Assembly: GCF_022829515.1 (NCBI RefSeq)
Contig: NZ_JAKSYL010000153.1
Span: 1 to 64,000, forward strand
DNA: 64,000 nt
From: Methylobacterium sp. J-048
GTDB taxonomy: Bacteria > Pseudomonadota > Alphaproteobacteria > Rhizobiales > Beijerinckiaceae
Reading direction: 5' to 3'
In this document: one piece after another, positions 8,168 through 16,261 of the stretch
Layout of the letters: each line of letters starts with the position of its first letter
Position numbering within the stretch: the stretch's first letter is position 1
Program-made: the position numbers and the translations under genes
The notes under the pieces: generated by a model
Told to the model about the DNA's origin: nothing
Seen by the model: the letters and a program-made list of their open reading frames with translations, nothing else
Databases searched by the model: none

Positions 8168-9640
8168 ATGCGGGTGCGCGGTACGGGTCGAGGGTTACGG
8201 ACGCTGTCGCGCGTCGCCCTCATCGGCATCATCGGCGGCGGTGCCGCCGCCTGTTCCTCGGACGCATCGCGCCTGAGCAACCCATTCTCCAACCCCTTCT
8301 CGTCGGAGCCCGCCGCCACCGGCAGCCTGCCGGAGGGCGGCCTCAAGCCGGCGCCGGCGATCCGCACGGGCCGGATCCAGTCCGAGGCGCTCGGCGCCCC
8401 CGGCGCGGCCCCGCGCCCGGCTGCCTCGGCGATCCCGGCTCCGAGCGCTTCGGCGGCGCCGACCACCCGCGTCGCCTCCACCGGCAACCCCGGCTGGAAT
8501 GCGCAGGGCGGCACCCAGATCACCGTGTCGAAGAACGACAGCCTGAACCAGATGTCGACGCGCTTCGGCGTCCCGGCCTCGGCGATCCTGTCGGCCAACG
8601 GCCTGTCCAACGCGAGCCAGATCACCCCCGGCCGGCAGATCGTGATCCCGGTCTACAACGCCTCCGGGCTGAACCCGGCCGCGGCCCCGATGACCGCGCG
8701 TCCGGCCCGGGCCGCCGAGGAGAAGCGCGAGGACGCCCGGCAGATCGAAGCCAAGGTTCCCTCCAAGCGCGAGGACGCCAAGGAGGCGGCCAAGCGTGAG
8801 GATGCCAAGCGCGAAGAGGCCAAGCGGGCCGCCGCCGAGAAGGAAGCGGACCGCAAGGAGGCGCTCGCCCGGGATACTGCCGCCCGCAAGGTCGCGGAGG
8901 AGAAGTCCCGCAAGGAGGCGTCCCTGAAGGAGGCCGACAAGAAGAAGCACGTGCGCCCGGGCCAGGTCGCCAAGGCGGATGAGAAGAAGGCCGATCCGAA
9001 GGCGGGCGCCAAGGCCAAGGCCGAGGCGAAGGCCCAGGAAGCCAAGATCGAAGCCAAGATCGAAGCCAAAGCCGAGGCCAAGGCGGCCGCGAAGGCCGAG
9101 GCCACCCAGAAACTCGCCGAGGCCAAGGCCGCCAAGGAGGCGTCCCAGAAGGCCGCCGCCGCCGAGAAGCCCGAGAAGGTCGCCGCCAAGGAGGCGCCGA
9201 AGCCGGTCGCCGCGGCAGCGCCCGCCAAGCCCGAGCCCGCCGCCACCGGGTCGGTCGCCGAGGCCTCCGCATCCGAGAGCTTCCGCTGGCCCGCCAAGGG
9301 CCGGGTGATCTCGGGCTACGGCACCTCGGGCAACGAGGGCATCAACATCGCTGTGCCGGAAGGCACGCCGGTCAAGGCCGCCGAGGAAGGCACCGTGGCC
9401 TATGCCGGCTCGGACGTGAAGGGCTACGGCAAGCTGGTGCTGGTGCGCCACGCCAACGGCTTCGTCTCGGCCTACGCCCATAACGGCGAGATCGACGTGA
9501 AGCCCGGCGACAAGGTCAAGCGCGGCCAGACCATCGCCAAGTCCGGCGCCTCGGGCAACGTGACCTCGCCGCAGCTGCACTTCGAGATCCGCAAGGGCGG
9601 CTCGCCGGTGGACCCGATGTCCCAGCTCGCCAGCAACTGA
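8168..9640 (+). CDS. NlpD/DipM-type LytM lipoprotein with LysM domain
   Basis: A 490-residue envelope protein: lipoprotein signal with lipobox ending AAAC (about residue 29), one LysM domain (about 118-160; TVSKNDSLNQMSTRFGVP), a 190-residue Lys/Ala/Glu-rich region likely to be helical or extended, and a C-terminal LytM (M23) domain (about 375-485). The metal-binding residues of active M23 peptidases are lost: the first His-x4-Asp motif reads NEGINIAV and the final HxHFE reads QLHFE. This is the pattern of NlpD/EnvC-like factors, which activate peptidoglycan amidases during division, not of hydrolases. I infer such a role here. In other alphaproteobacteria a homologue often sits by surE-pcm; here it does not. 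Confidence 0.88.
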   Translation: MRVRGTGRGLRTLSRVALIGIIGGGAAACSSDASRLSNPFSNPFSSEPAATGSLPEGGLKPAPAIRTGRIQSEALGAPGAAPRPAASAIPAPSASAAPTTRVASTGNPGWNAQGGTQITVSKNDSLNQMSTRFGVPASAILSANGLSNASQITPGRQIVIPVYNASGLNPAAAPMTARPARAAEEKREDARQIEAKVPSKREDAKEAAKREDAKREEAKRAAAEKEADRKEALARDTAARKVAEEKSRKEASLKEADKKKHVRPGQVAKADEKKADPKAGAKAKAEAKAQEAKIEAKIEAKAEAKAAAKAEATQKLAEAKAAKEASQKAAAAEKPEKVAAKEAPKPVAAAAPAKPEPAATGSVAEASASESFRWPAKGRVISGYGTSGNEGINIAVPEGTPVKAAEEGTVAYAGSDVKGYGKLVLVRHANGFVSAYAHNGEIDVKPGDKVKRGQTIAKSGASGNVTSPQLHFEIRKGGSPVDPMSQLASN

Positions 9641-9665
9641 GACGACGCAGTCGATGCGTTGCGCG

Positions 9666-9697
9666 CGGCGGTCCCGAGAGGGGCCGCCGTTCTCGTT
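9666..9697 (+). terminator. Probable terminator after the LytM gene
   Basis: A 10-bp stem with one G-T pair (9666-9675 and 9680-9689) closes a GAGA tetraloop and is followed by ttctcgtt, a weak U-rich tract. It lies 25 bases after the LytM stop and before the convergent yidB-like gene. Confidence 0.65.
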
Positions 9698-9719
9698 CGC
9701 GACGGTCTAGGTCGCGCGA

Positions 9720-10061
9720 TCAGGTCTGGGGCGCCTGCAGCGTTCCGTCCGGGCTGTGGTGGTCCACCGCCTCCGGCAGGGTCCTGGCCAGGGTCGGGAA
9801 CAGCTGGTCGACCGGAATGCCGAGCTTCTGCGCCATCTGGCGGACCTGCTCGTTGTCCAGGACCTTGTGGAGGTCGTCGGCGGTGATCGGCTCGTTCGGG
9901 CCGCGGCCCAGCCAGGAATTCACCTGGCTCTCGTAGCCGGAGCGGCGGAGCTGATCGAGCAGCGCGTTGAGGCCACCCGGCAGGACCTGCTGGATGATGC
10001 CGGGCAGCGCCTTGAGCGCAATCTGCCCTAGCGAACCGCCGAGACTATCGAGCATGCTCAT
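9720..10061 (-). CDS. YidB/DUF937 family protein
   Basis: A 113-residue member of the YidB-like family (DUF937). Typical features are the Gly/Leu-rich amphipathic start (MSMLDSLGGSLGQIALKALPGI), GGLNALLDQLRRSGYESQVNSWLGRGPNEPIT and the C-terminal LGIPVDQLFPTLARTLPEAVDHHSPDG. The function of this family is not established. The gene is followed upstream by a second, divergent copy on the same strand, so the two form a tandem pair. Confidence 0.85.
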   Translation of the reverse strand: MSMLDSLGGSLGQIALKALPGIIQQVLPGGLNALLDQLRRSGYESQVNSWLGRGPNEPITADDLHKVLDNEQVRQMAQKLGIPVDQLFPTLARTLPEAVDHHSPDGTLQAPQT

Positions 10062-10142
10062 CCTGGTCCTCCTGTCGATCCCCGTACGGGAGGATCATAG
10101 GGCGTGACCGGGTCCGGCCGAGGGCCGCCGCCGAGATAACGA

Positions 10143-10535
10143 TCAGCGGATCTGCGTGCTGAAGTTCGGCTGCGGCTTCAGCCGGCCGTCCTCGCTCTGG
10201 GCCGCGACCGCCGCGGGCAGGAACTCGGCGAGCGCCGTCGCCACCCGCCCGGCGGGCAGGTTGAGGTCGTAAGCCAGCCGCTCGGTGACCGCATCCGGCA
10301 GGCATCGCGCGACGGCGTCGACCGGGACGGGGCGGTTCTCGCCGGAGCCAATCCAGGACTCGACGGCCTCGCCGTGGCCGGTCTCGCGCAGCCGGTCCAG
10401 GAATGCGACGAGGCCGCCCGGGTAGAACTTGGCCAGCGCCAGGGCGAGCTTGCCGCTGCCGGTGTTCACGACCGCCCGGTCGGCCGCCGCGACCACGTCG
10501 CCGATCATGGTCTTCACACCGTCGAGCAGGCCCAT
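10143..10535 (-). CDS. Second YidB/DUF937 family protein
   Basis: A 130-residue paralogue of the neighbouring YidB-like protein, starting at ATG 10535 (MGLLDGVKTMIGDVVAA). It keeps the core pattern: FYPGGLVAFLDRLRETGHGEAVESWIGSGENRPVPVD, then LNLPAGRVATALAEFLPAAV. It ends with an unrelated 20-residue tail. The 81-base gap and common strand suggest cotranscription with the 9720-10061 gene. Divergence is high, so the duplication is old or the pair was assembled by family recruitment. Confidence 0.8.
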   Translation of the reverse strand: MGLLDGVKTMIGDVVAAADRAVVNTGSGKLALALAKFYPGGLVAFLDRLRETGHGEAVESWIGSGENRPVPVDAVARCLPDAVTERLAYDLNLPAGRVATALAEFLPAAVAAQSEDGRLKPQPNFSTQIR

Positions 10536-10658
10536 CGTGTCGTATCTCCCGGTTCGATCACCGCGCCCAAGGTCGGGCGGATCGGGCTTTCGGCAAGAGC
10601 GGATGCGGCAATTGCGCGGGAATCGGGATAGGATGCCGGGCCAGCGAAGGAGCGATCC

Positions 10659-11543
10659 GTGAAGCGCGTTCAGGCCGGTGTTCTCGATGTCGCGTACTTG
10701 GAAGTTGGCCCGCCGGACGGCAAGCTGGCCGTCTTGCTCCACGGCTTTCCGTACGACGTCCATGCCTACGACGCGGCGGCCGAGCGCCTCGCCTCCGAGG
10801 GCGTGCGCTGCCTGATCCCGTATCTGCGGGGCTACGGGCCGACCCGGTTCCGCGACGCGGCCACCTTGCGCTCCGGCGAGCAGGCGGCCCTCGGGGCCGA
10901 CCTCCTGGCCTTCCTGGATGCGCTCGGCATCGAGCGGGCCGTGCTGGCCGGCTACGATTGGGGTGGCCGGGCCGCCTGCGTGGTCGCGGCGCTCTGGCCG
11001 GAGCGGGCGGCCGGTCTGGTGAGCTGCGGCGTGGGCTACAACATCCAGAATATCCCGGCCGCGGGCAATCCGGCCTCGCCGGATGTCGAGCACAGGTTGT
11101 GGTACCAGTACTACCTCCACGGCGAGCGCGGCCGCGCGGGCTTGGCGGCCAACCGGGCGCAATTCTGCGCGTTGTTGTGGCGGCTGTGGTCGCCGACTTG
11201 GCTGTTCGGCGAAGAGACGTACGCCCGGACCGCCCAGTCCTTCGCGGAAAACCCGGACTTCGTGGACGTGGTGGTCCATTCCTACCGCCATCGCTTCGGA
11301 TTGGTCCCCGGCGACCCGGCGCTGGTCGCGATCGAGGCCAAGCTGGCCGCGCAGCCGGAGATCACGGTGCCGTCGGTGGTGCTGCTCGGGGCCGACGACG
11401 GGGTCGGGCCACCGCCGGCGGAGGATACCGACGCCCGGCACTTCACCGGGCCGTACCGGCGCGCCATCGTCGCGGGGGTCGGGCACAACTTTCCCCAGGA
11501 GGCGCCGGACGCCTTCGCGGAGGCGGTGCTCGGCCTGCTGTGA
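10659..11543 (+). CDS. Alpha/beta hydrolase, epoxide hydrolase/dehalogenase-like
   Basis: A 294-residue alpha/beta hydrolase beginning at GTG 10659, seven bases after a GAAGGAG ribosome binding site. The oxyanion motif HGFP (LLHGFPYDVHAYD) and the nucleophile elbow GYDWGGR with aspartate as nucleophile put it with epoxide hydrolases and haloalkane/haloacetate dehalogenases; the C-terminal catalytic histidine is in GVGHNFPQE. LIPYLRGYGPTRF is typical for the group. The exact substrate cannot be inferred. It is the last gene before yajC and reads toward it, but a 120-base gap separates them. Confidence 0.85.
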   Translation: MKRVQAGVLDVAYLEVGPPDGKLAVLLHGFPYDVHAYDAAAERLASEGVRCLIPYLRGYGPTRFRDAATLRSGEQAALGADLLAFLDALGIERAVLAGYDWGGRAACVVAALWPERAAGLVSCGVGYNIQNIPAAGNPASPDVEHRLWYQYYLHGERGRAGLAANRAQFCALLWRLWSPTWLFGEETYARTAQSFAENPDFVDVVVHSYRHRFGLVPGDPALVAIEAKLAAQPEITVPSVVLLGADDGVGPPPAEDTDARHFTGPYRRAIVAGVGHNFPQEAPDAFAEAVLGLL

Positions 11544-11663
11544 GGGCTGGAGCGCGGGGCGTTGCTTTCGGGAAGCCCCTGGCTATAGTCCGCGCGCTTT
11601 CAGACAGGTCTGCACACGCCGCATCCGGCGGCAGGCCTGCGCGCCAATCGCAGGAGACGCTCG

Positions 11664-11999
11664 TTGATCACCCCCGCCTTCGCGCAAGGGGCCGCTACGG
11701 CCGCTGGCGGAGCGGAGATCGCCTTTCAGGTGATCCCGTTCGTCCTGATCTTCGTGATCATGTATTTCCTGATCCTGCGACCGCAGCAGAAGCGGGTCAA
11801 GGACCACCAGTCGCTGATCAAGGCCGTGCGCCGGGACGACACGATCGTCACCAATGGCGGCCTGGTCGGGCGCGTGACGAAGGCCGTGGACGACCAGTCC
11901 GAGATCGAGGTCGAGATCGCCCCGAACGTCCGCGTGCGGGTCGTGCGGACGATGATTTCCGAGGTCCGCGCCAAGGGCGGGCCGGCCAAGGCCGCCTGA
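11664..11999 (+). CDS. yajC: Sec translocase accessory subunit YajC
   Basis: A 111-residue YajC, started at TTG 11664 eight bases after CAGGAGA. It has the single N-terminal transmembrane segment (VIPFVLIFVIMYFLIL) followed by the signature RPQQKRVKDHQSLIKAVRR and the cytoplasmic domain (DDTIVTNGGLVGRVTKA). YajC associates with SecDF and YidC at the SecYEG channel. It is the first gene of a yajC-secD-secF unit. The TTG start could limit its translation. Confidence 0.95.
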   Translation: MITPAFAQGAATAAGGAEIAFQVIPFVLIFVIMYFLILRPQQKRVKDHQSLIKAVRRDDTIVTNGGLVGRVTKAVDDQSEIEVEIAPNVRVRVVRTMISEVRAKGGPAKAA

Positions 12000-12015
12000 C
12001 ACCTTCCATGAAGCG

Positions 12016-12034
12016 GCCGGCGTAACCCGCCGGC
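12016..12034 (+). other. Hairpin between yajC and secD
   Basis: A perfect 7-bp stem (gccggcg and cgccggc) with loop taacc lies in the 57-base yajC-secD gap, followed by ttgaca and not by a U tract. It may protect or attenuate the polycistronic mRNA; it is not a convincing terminator because secD has no other visible promoter. Confidence 0.45.
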
Positions 12035-12056
12035 TTGACAGAGAAAACACCGGCCG

Positions 12057-13661
12057 ATGCTGCGCTTCTCCCGTGCGAAGATCATCACGACCCTCGCGGC
12101 GATCCTGATCGGCCTGATGCTCGCGGTGCCGAGCTTCTTCTCGCCGGAGCAGCGCAAGGGCTTCGTGGCGAGCCTGCCGTCCTGGTTCCCGACCTGGATC
12201 GTCCCGACCCGGGGCATCGTGCTCGGCCTCGATCTCCAGGGCGGCTCGCAGCTGCTGCTGGAGGTCGACCAGAACGAGCTGGTCGCCTCCCAGGCCAAGG
12301 CCCTGCGCGACGACGTGCGCCGCACGCTCCAGCAGGAGAACGTGCGCGCCGACGGCGGCATCGGTCTGCTCCAGCGCGGCGTCCAGGTGAAGGTCGCGGA
12401 CGACGCGGCCCGGGCCAAGGTCCTGCCCAAGCTGCAGGACCTGTCGCTGCCGATCACCACGTCGATCGGCCAGACCGCCGCCCGCACCCTCGACATCACC
12501 GAGCAGCCCGGCGGCGTGATCCGCCTGACGCTCACCGATGTCGGCATCACCGAGCGCACCCGCCGGGCCGTGAGCCAGGGCATCGAGGTCATTCGCCGAC
12601 GCCTCGATTCCACCGGCACCACCGAGCCCTCGATCCAGCAGCAGGGCGCCGACCGGATCCTGATCCAGGTCCCGGGCGAGCAGAACCCGGAGCGGCTGGA
12701 GAAGCTGCTGGGCTCCACCGCCAAGCTCGAATTCCGCATGCTCGCCGACAGCCCCTCGGGTGACGTCGACATGCTGCCCTCCAAGGACGAGAAGGGCGCC
12801 AAGGTCCCGGTCGAGCGCCGGGTCATGGCGGATGGCGGCGAGCTGACCGACGCCCAGCCGGCCTTCGACCAGCAGTCGCACGAGCCGATGGTCAGCTTCA
12901 AATTCAACCTGCGCGGCGCCCAGCGCTTCGGCCAAGCAACCTCGGAGAATGTCGGCCGGCGCATGGCGATTGTGCTCGACAACGAGGTCGTCTCGGCCCC
13001 GGTGATCCGCTCGGCGATCACCGGCGGCTCGGGCCAGATCACCGGCAACTTCACGGTTCAGCAGGCCAACGACCTGTCGGTCCTGCTCCGGGCCGGCGCC
13101 CTGCCGGCGAAGTTCACCGTGGTCGAGCGCCGCGTCGTCGGCCCCGGCCTCGGCCGCGACTCGATCCAGGCCGGCAAGCTCGCGACCCTGGTGGCGGCGG
13201 GCCTCGTGGTCTGCTTCATGTTCGCCACCTACGGCACCTTCGGGTTCATCGCCAACATCGCCCTGATGGTCCATGTCGGGCTGATCCTGGGCCTGATGTC
13301 GGTGCTGGAGGCGACCATGACCCTGCCGGGCATCGCTGGCATCGTGCTCACCATCGGCACAGCGGTGGATTCCAACGTGCTGATCTACGAGCGCATGCGC
13401 GAGGAGAGCCATGCCGGCCGCTCGCTGATCTCCGCGCTCCAGGCCGGCTTCGACCGCGCCTTCGCGACGATCATCGACTCGAACTCGACCATGGCGATCG
13501 CCGCGCTGATCCTGTTCTTCCTCGGCTCCGGGCCGGTGAAGGGCTTCGCGGTGGTGTTCATCCTCGGCATCCTGACCACCGTCATCACCGCCGTGACGCT
13601 GACCCGGATGATGATCGCGGTGTGGTATAAGACGTTCAGGCCGAAGGCCCTGCCGTTCTGA
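12057..13661 (+). CDS. secD: Protein translocase subunit SecD
   Basis: A 534-residue SecD, an integral membrane RND-like protein that uses the proton gradient to help complete preprotein export. Visible features are the first transmembrane helix (about residues 8-28), the motif GLDLQGGSQLLLEVD at the start of the periplasmic domain, the six-helix C-terminal block containing VGPGLGRDSIQAG and LTIGTAVDSNVLIYERMREE, and a Lys/Phe-rich C-terminus. Length fits the family. It follows yajC by 57 bases. The spacing to secF is unusually large (235 bases) because a palindromic repeat is inserted. Confidence 0.97.
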   Translation: MLRFSRAKIITTLAAILIGLMLAVPSFFSPEQRKGFVASLPSWFPTWIVPTRGIVLGLDLQGGSQLLLEVDQNELVASQAKALRDDVRRTLQQENVRADGGIGLLQRGVQVKVADDAARAKVLPKLQDLSLPITTSIGQTAARTLDITEQPGGVIRLTLTDVGITERTRRAVSQGIEVIRRRLDSTGTTEPSIQQQGADRILIQVPGEQNPERLEKLLGSTAKLEFRMLADSPSGDVDMLPSKDEKGAKVPVERRVMADGGELTDAQPAFDQQSHEPMVSFKFNLRGAQRFGQATSENVGRRMAIVLDNEVVSAPVIRSAITGGSGQITGNFTVQQANDLSVLLRAGALPAKFTVVERRVVGPGLGRDSIQAGKLATLVAAGLVVCFMFATYGTFGFIANIALMVHVGLILGLMSVLEATMTLPGIAGIVLTIGTAVDSNVLIYERMREESHAGRSLISALQAGFDRAFATIIDSNSTMAIAALILFFLGSGPVKGFAVVFILGILTTVITAVTLTRMMIAVWYKTFRPKALPF

Positions 13662-13721
13662 ATGAACTTCCTTTGGGGAGATGCATCGTCGCCGGTGTGA
13701 TCCGCCGCTCCAAACCCCGGA

Positions 13722-13834
13722 CCTCATCCTGAGGTACCCGCGCCAGCGGGCCTCGAAGGAGGGTTCCAGGGACCGCGCGCAGCCTGGAGGCCTCCTTCGA
13801 GGCTTGCGCGAGGCGCAAGCACCTCAGGATGAGG
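13722..13834. repeat. Palindromic repeat family A, between secD and secF
   Basis: The outer arms cctcatcctgaggt and acctcaggatgagg are inverted repeats, and inside them are smaller pairs around gggcctcgaaggag and aggcctccttcgaggc. Similar elements occur at 21263-21369, 35857-35975 and 62096-62185, with a partial one at 23881-23914. The element carries no open frame of its own that looks real. Its position inside the secD-secF unit is notable. Confidence 0.85.
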
Positions 13835-13896
13835 TTGCGGGTGGGACGGCTGGATTGCGCCGGTGCTGACTTTCTCCACACGTTAGGTCCGAAACA

Positions 13897-14838
13897 ATGC
13901 GCCTGCTCCGCCTCTGGCCCGATGAATCGCATTTCGACTTCATGCGCTTCCGGCGGCTGACCTTTCCGCTGTCGGCTTTGCTGTCGCTCGCGACCGTAGT
14001 GCTGTTCCTCACCATCGGGCTGAACTTCGGCATCGACTTCAAGGGCGGCACCCTGGTCGAGCTGCAGGCCAAGTCCGGCACCGCCGACGTGGCCGCGATC
14101 CGGCATACCGCGGTCGGCTTCGGCTTCGGCGAGCCGGAGGTGCAGGAACTCGGCAACCAGGGCACCGTGCTGGTGCGCCTGCCGCTCCAGCCCGGCGAGC
14201 AGGGCCAGACCGCCGTGATGAACAAGGCGCACGCCGCCTTCGACGCCGATTACGACTTCCGCCGCACCGAAACTGTCGGCCCGCGCGTGTCGGGCGAGCT
14301 GGTCCAGTCCGGAACGCTCGGCGTCGTGCTGTCGGTGGTCGCGGTGCTGCTCTACCTGTGGTTCCGGTTCGAGCGGGAGCTGGCGCTCGGCGCCATCGTC
14401 GGCACGCTGCACGACATCGTGCTGACGGTCGGCGTGTTCATCATCACCCGCATCGAGTTCAACATGACCTCGATCGCCGCGATCCTGACCATCGTCGGCT
14501 ACTCGCTCAACGAGACCGTGGTGGTGTTCGACCGGACCCGCGAGCTGATGCGGCGCTACAAGACCATCCCCACCGTCGACCTGCTGAACCTGTCGATCAA
14601 CTCGACCATGTCGCGGACCGTTATGACCTCGATCTCGTCGGGCCTGTCGCTCCTGGCGCTGGTCCTGTTCGGGGGCGAGGCGATCAAGGGCTTCGCCACC
14701 GTGATGCTCTGCGGCGTCGTGATCTGCACCTACTCGGCGATCTTCGTCTCGACTCCGGTGTTGATCTACCTGGGGCTGATGCTCTCGGGCGCCCGGGCGG
14801 CGGCCGAGCGCTCCGGCGTCCCGCAACCCGCGGAGTAG
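13897..14838 (+). CDS. secF: Protein translocase subunit SecF
   Basis: A 313-residue SecF, the partner of SecD. It has the opening helix (LTFPLSALLSLATVVLF), the GIDFKGGTLVELQ motif at residues 45-57, five further membrane helices, and the conserved ILTIVGYSLNETVVVFDR in the TM4-TM5 region. Length and topology fit. It is preceded by the repeat-bearing gap after secD and followed after 12 bases by the Mth938-domain gene, so the translocase subunits probably share a transcript with the next two genes. Confidence 0.97.
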   Translation: MRLLRLWPDESHFDFMRFRRLTFPLSALLSLATVVLFLTIGLNFGIDFKGGTLVELQAKSGTADVAAIRHTAVGFGFGEPEVQELGNQGTVLVRLPLQPGEQGQTAVMNKAHAAFDADYDFRRTETVGPRVSGELVQSGTLGVVLSVVAVLLYLWFRFERELALGAIVGTLHDIVLTVGVFIITRIEFNMTSIAAILTIVGYSLNETVVVFDRTRELMRRYKTIPTVDLLNLSINSTMSRTVMTSISSGLSLLALVLFGGEAIKGFATVMLCGVVICTYSAIFVSTPVLIYLGLMLSGARAAAERSGVPQPAE

Positions 14839-14850
14839 TTTTTTTCGGAC

Positions 14851-15249
14851 ATGGCCGAGCAGGAGACGTCCAAGGGCTTCGAATCCGGCTTCGTGCCGGG
14901 GCGGCACATCATCGACACCTACGGCAATGGCGGCTTCCGCTTCGCCGGGATGTCGCATCGCGGCTCGCTCCTGCTGCTGCCGTCGGGCGTGCGCGCCTGG
15001 GACGTGACCTCGCCGAAGGCGATCGACCGCACGGCCCTGCGCCCGGTCCAGGCCGAGGCGGCGGGGATCGAGCTGTTGCTGGTGGGCACCGGCCTCGACA
15101 TCGCGGCGATCGACCCGTCCCTGCGCGGCTGGCTCAAGGATGCCGGCGTCGGCCTCGACGTGATGCAGACGGGGGCCGCCGCCCGCACCTACAACATCCT
15201 GGTGGCCGAGAACCGCAAGGTCGCGGCCGCCCTGATCGTGGTCGCGTGA
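14851..15249 (+). CDS. Mth938-domain protein (NDUFAF3 homologue)
   Basis: A 132-residue protein of the Mth938 / DUF498 family. Its motifs are YGNGGFRFAGMSHRGSLLLL, RAWDV and a LLVGTGLDI segment with the expected alpha/beta/alpha pattern; the C-terminus is ARTYNILVAENRKVAAAL. The mitochondrial member, NDUFAF3, assists complex I assembly, and the alphaproteobacterial gene is known to accompany secDF. It starts 12 bases after secF and its stop codon overlaps the next start (TGATG). A role in respiratory complex or membrane protein assembly is inference. Confidence 0.85.
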   Translation: MAEQETSKGFESGFVPGRHIIDTYGNGGFRFAGMSHRGSLLLLPSGVRAWDVTSPKAIDRTALRPVQAEAAGIELLLVGTGLDIAAIDPSLRGWLKDAGVGLDVMQTGAAARTYNILVAENRKVAAALIVVA

Positions 15250-16127
15250 TGCCGCAGGTCGACGACAAGCCCGCGGAGACCGGCCTGGCCTTCGCGCAGG
15301 CCCATTGCGAGCAGCTGGTCCGCGAGGGCGACCCAGACCGCTACTACGCGACCCTGTTCGCCCCGGCTGCCGCTCGGCCGCATCTCTTCGCTCTCTACGC
15401 CTTCAGCCTGACCATCGCGCGGGTGCGCGAGGCCGCCTCGAACCCGATGGCCGGGGAGATCCGCCTGCAATGGTGGCGCGACGCCCTCCAGGGCGAGGCC
15501 AGGGGCGATGTCCGCGCCAACCCGGTGGCCGCAGCCCTCGAGGAGGCGATCCGGGTGAACCGCCTGCTGCGCCAGCCCTTCGTGGACCTGATCGACGCCC
15601 GGGTGTTCGACCTCTACGAGGATCCGATGCCCCGGGTGAACGACCTGGAGGGCTATTGCGGCGAGACCGCCTCGGCCCTGTTCCGGCTGGCGAGCCTGGT
15701 GATCGGCAACGGAACCGAGCCGGGCGGCGCGGGGGCCGCGGGCCATGCCGGCGTGGCCTACGGCCTCACCGGCCTGCTGCGCGCCCTGCCGTGGCACGCC
15801 CGCTCCGGCCAGGTCTACCTGCCGGCCGACGTGCTGGCCCGCTACGGCGTCACCCGCGAGGATATCACCAGCGGCCGCGGCGGCCCCGGCCTGCGCCGGG
15901 CCTGCGCCGACCTGCGCGACCTCGCCCGGACCCATCTCAAGGCCTTCGAGGCCGCCCGCCCGGCCATCGCGCCGCTCGCCGGTACGGCGTTCCTGCCGGT
16001 GGCCCTGGTCGAGCCCTACCTCGTCACGATGGAGCGGGCGAGCTACGATCCGCTCAACACGCTCGTCGATCTGCCGCGCTGGCGCCGGCTGTGGCGGCTG
16101 TGGCGGGCGTCGCGGCGGATTGGGTGA
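15249..16127 (+). CDS. Squalene/phytoene synthase family protein (NDUFAF6-like)
   Basis: A 292-residue protein of the squalene/phytoene synthase superfamily, starting at ATG 15249, which overlaps the previous stop by one base. It has the all-helical fold with YYATLFAPAAARPHLFALYAF, ALYAFSLTIARVRE and LRLQWWRDAL-like segments. The second aspartate-rich motif of true prenyl synthases (DxxED) is replaced by sequences such as DLARTHLKAF, so classical catalysis is doubtful. This is the bacterial relative of NDUFAF6 (C8orf38), a human complex I assembly factor. Its adjacency to the NDUFAF3 homologue supports assembly over carotenoid or hopanoid synthesis. Confidence 0.8.
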   Translation: MPQVDDKPAETGLAFAQAHCEQLVREGDPDRYYATLFAPAAARPHLFALYAFSLTIARVREAASNPMAGEIRLQWWRDALQGEARGDVRANPVAAALEEAIRVNRLLRQPFVDLIDARVFDLYEDPMPRVNDLEGYCGETASALFRLASLVIGNGTEPGGAGAAGHAGVAYGLTGLLRALPWHARSGQVYLPADVLARYGVTREDITSGRGGPGLRRACADLRDLARTHLKAFEAARPAIAPLAGTAFLPVALVEPYLVTMERASYDPLNTLVDLPRWRRLWRLWRASRRIG

Positions 16128-16151
16128 ACACCTTCGAGCGAACGACCCTCA

Positions 16152-16246
16152 CCGTCATTGCGAGCGCAGCGAAGCAACCCAGTGCAGCGCGCGATCTCAG
16201 AATGGTGGCGTTTCCCTGGGTTGCTTCGCTACGCTCGCAATGACGG
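16152..16246. repeat. Palindromic repeat family B
   Basis: Two arms of about 30 bases (ccgtcattgcgagcgcagcg... and ...cgctcgcaatgacgg) flank a 35-base middle. A near-identical copy is at 57056-57149 and half-copies are near 27838-27875 and 44101-44150. It lies between the convergent ends of the phytoene-synthase-like gene and pcm, where it can form a long hairpin in either transcript. Confidence 0.88.
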
Positions 16247-16261
16247 CGTGGAACGGGGACG

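Noticed and set aside
8168..9640. Active M23 metalloendopeptidase
   Set aside because: Metal-binding residues are replaced.
11583..13727. 714-codon minus-strand frame opposite yajC/secD
   Set aside because: Shadow of secD; low-complexity His/Asp/Gln composition.
13722..13834. Palindromic repeats considered as a CRISPR array or IS ends
   Set aside because: Copies are scattered singly, with no regular spacers, no cas genes and no transposase; they fit REP-like intergenic elements.
15249..16127. A true phytoene or squalene synthase for carotenoids or hopanoids
   Set aside because: Asp-rich motifs are weak and no crtI, crtB partner, hpnC/D or shc gene lies nearby; the NDUFAF3-like neighbour fits the assembly role better.
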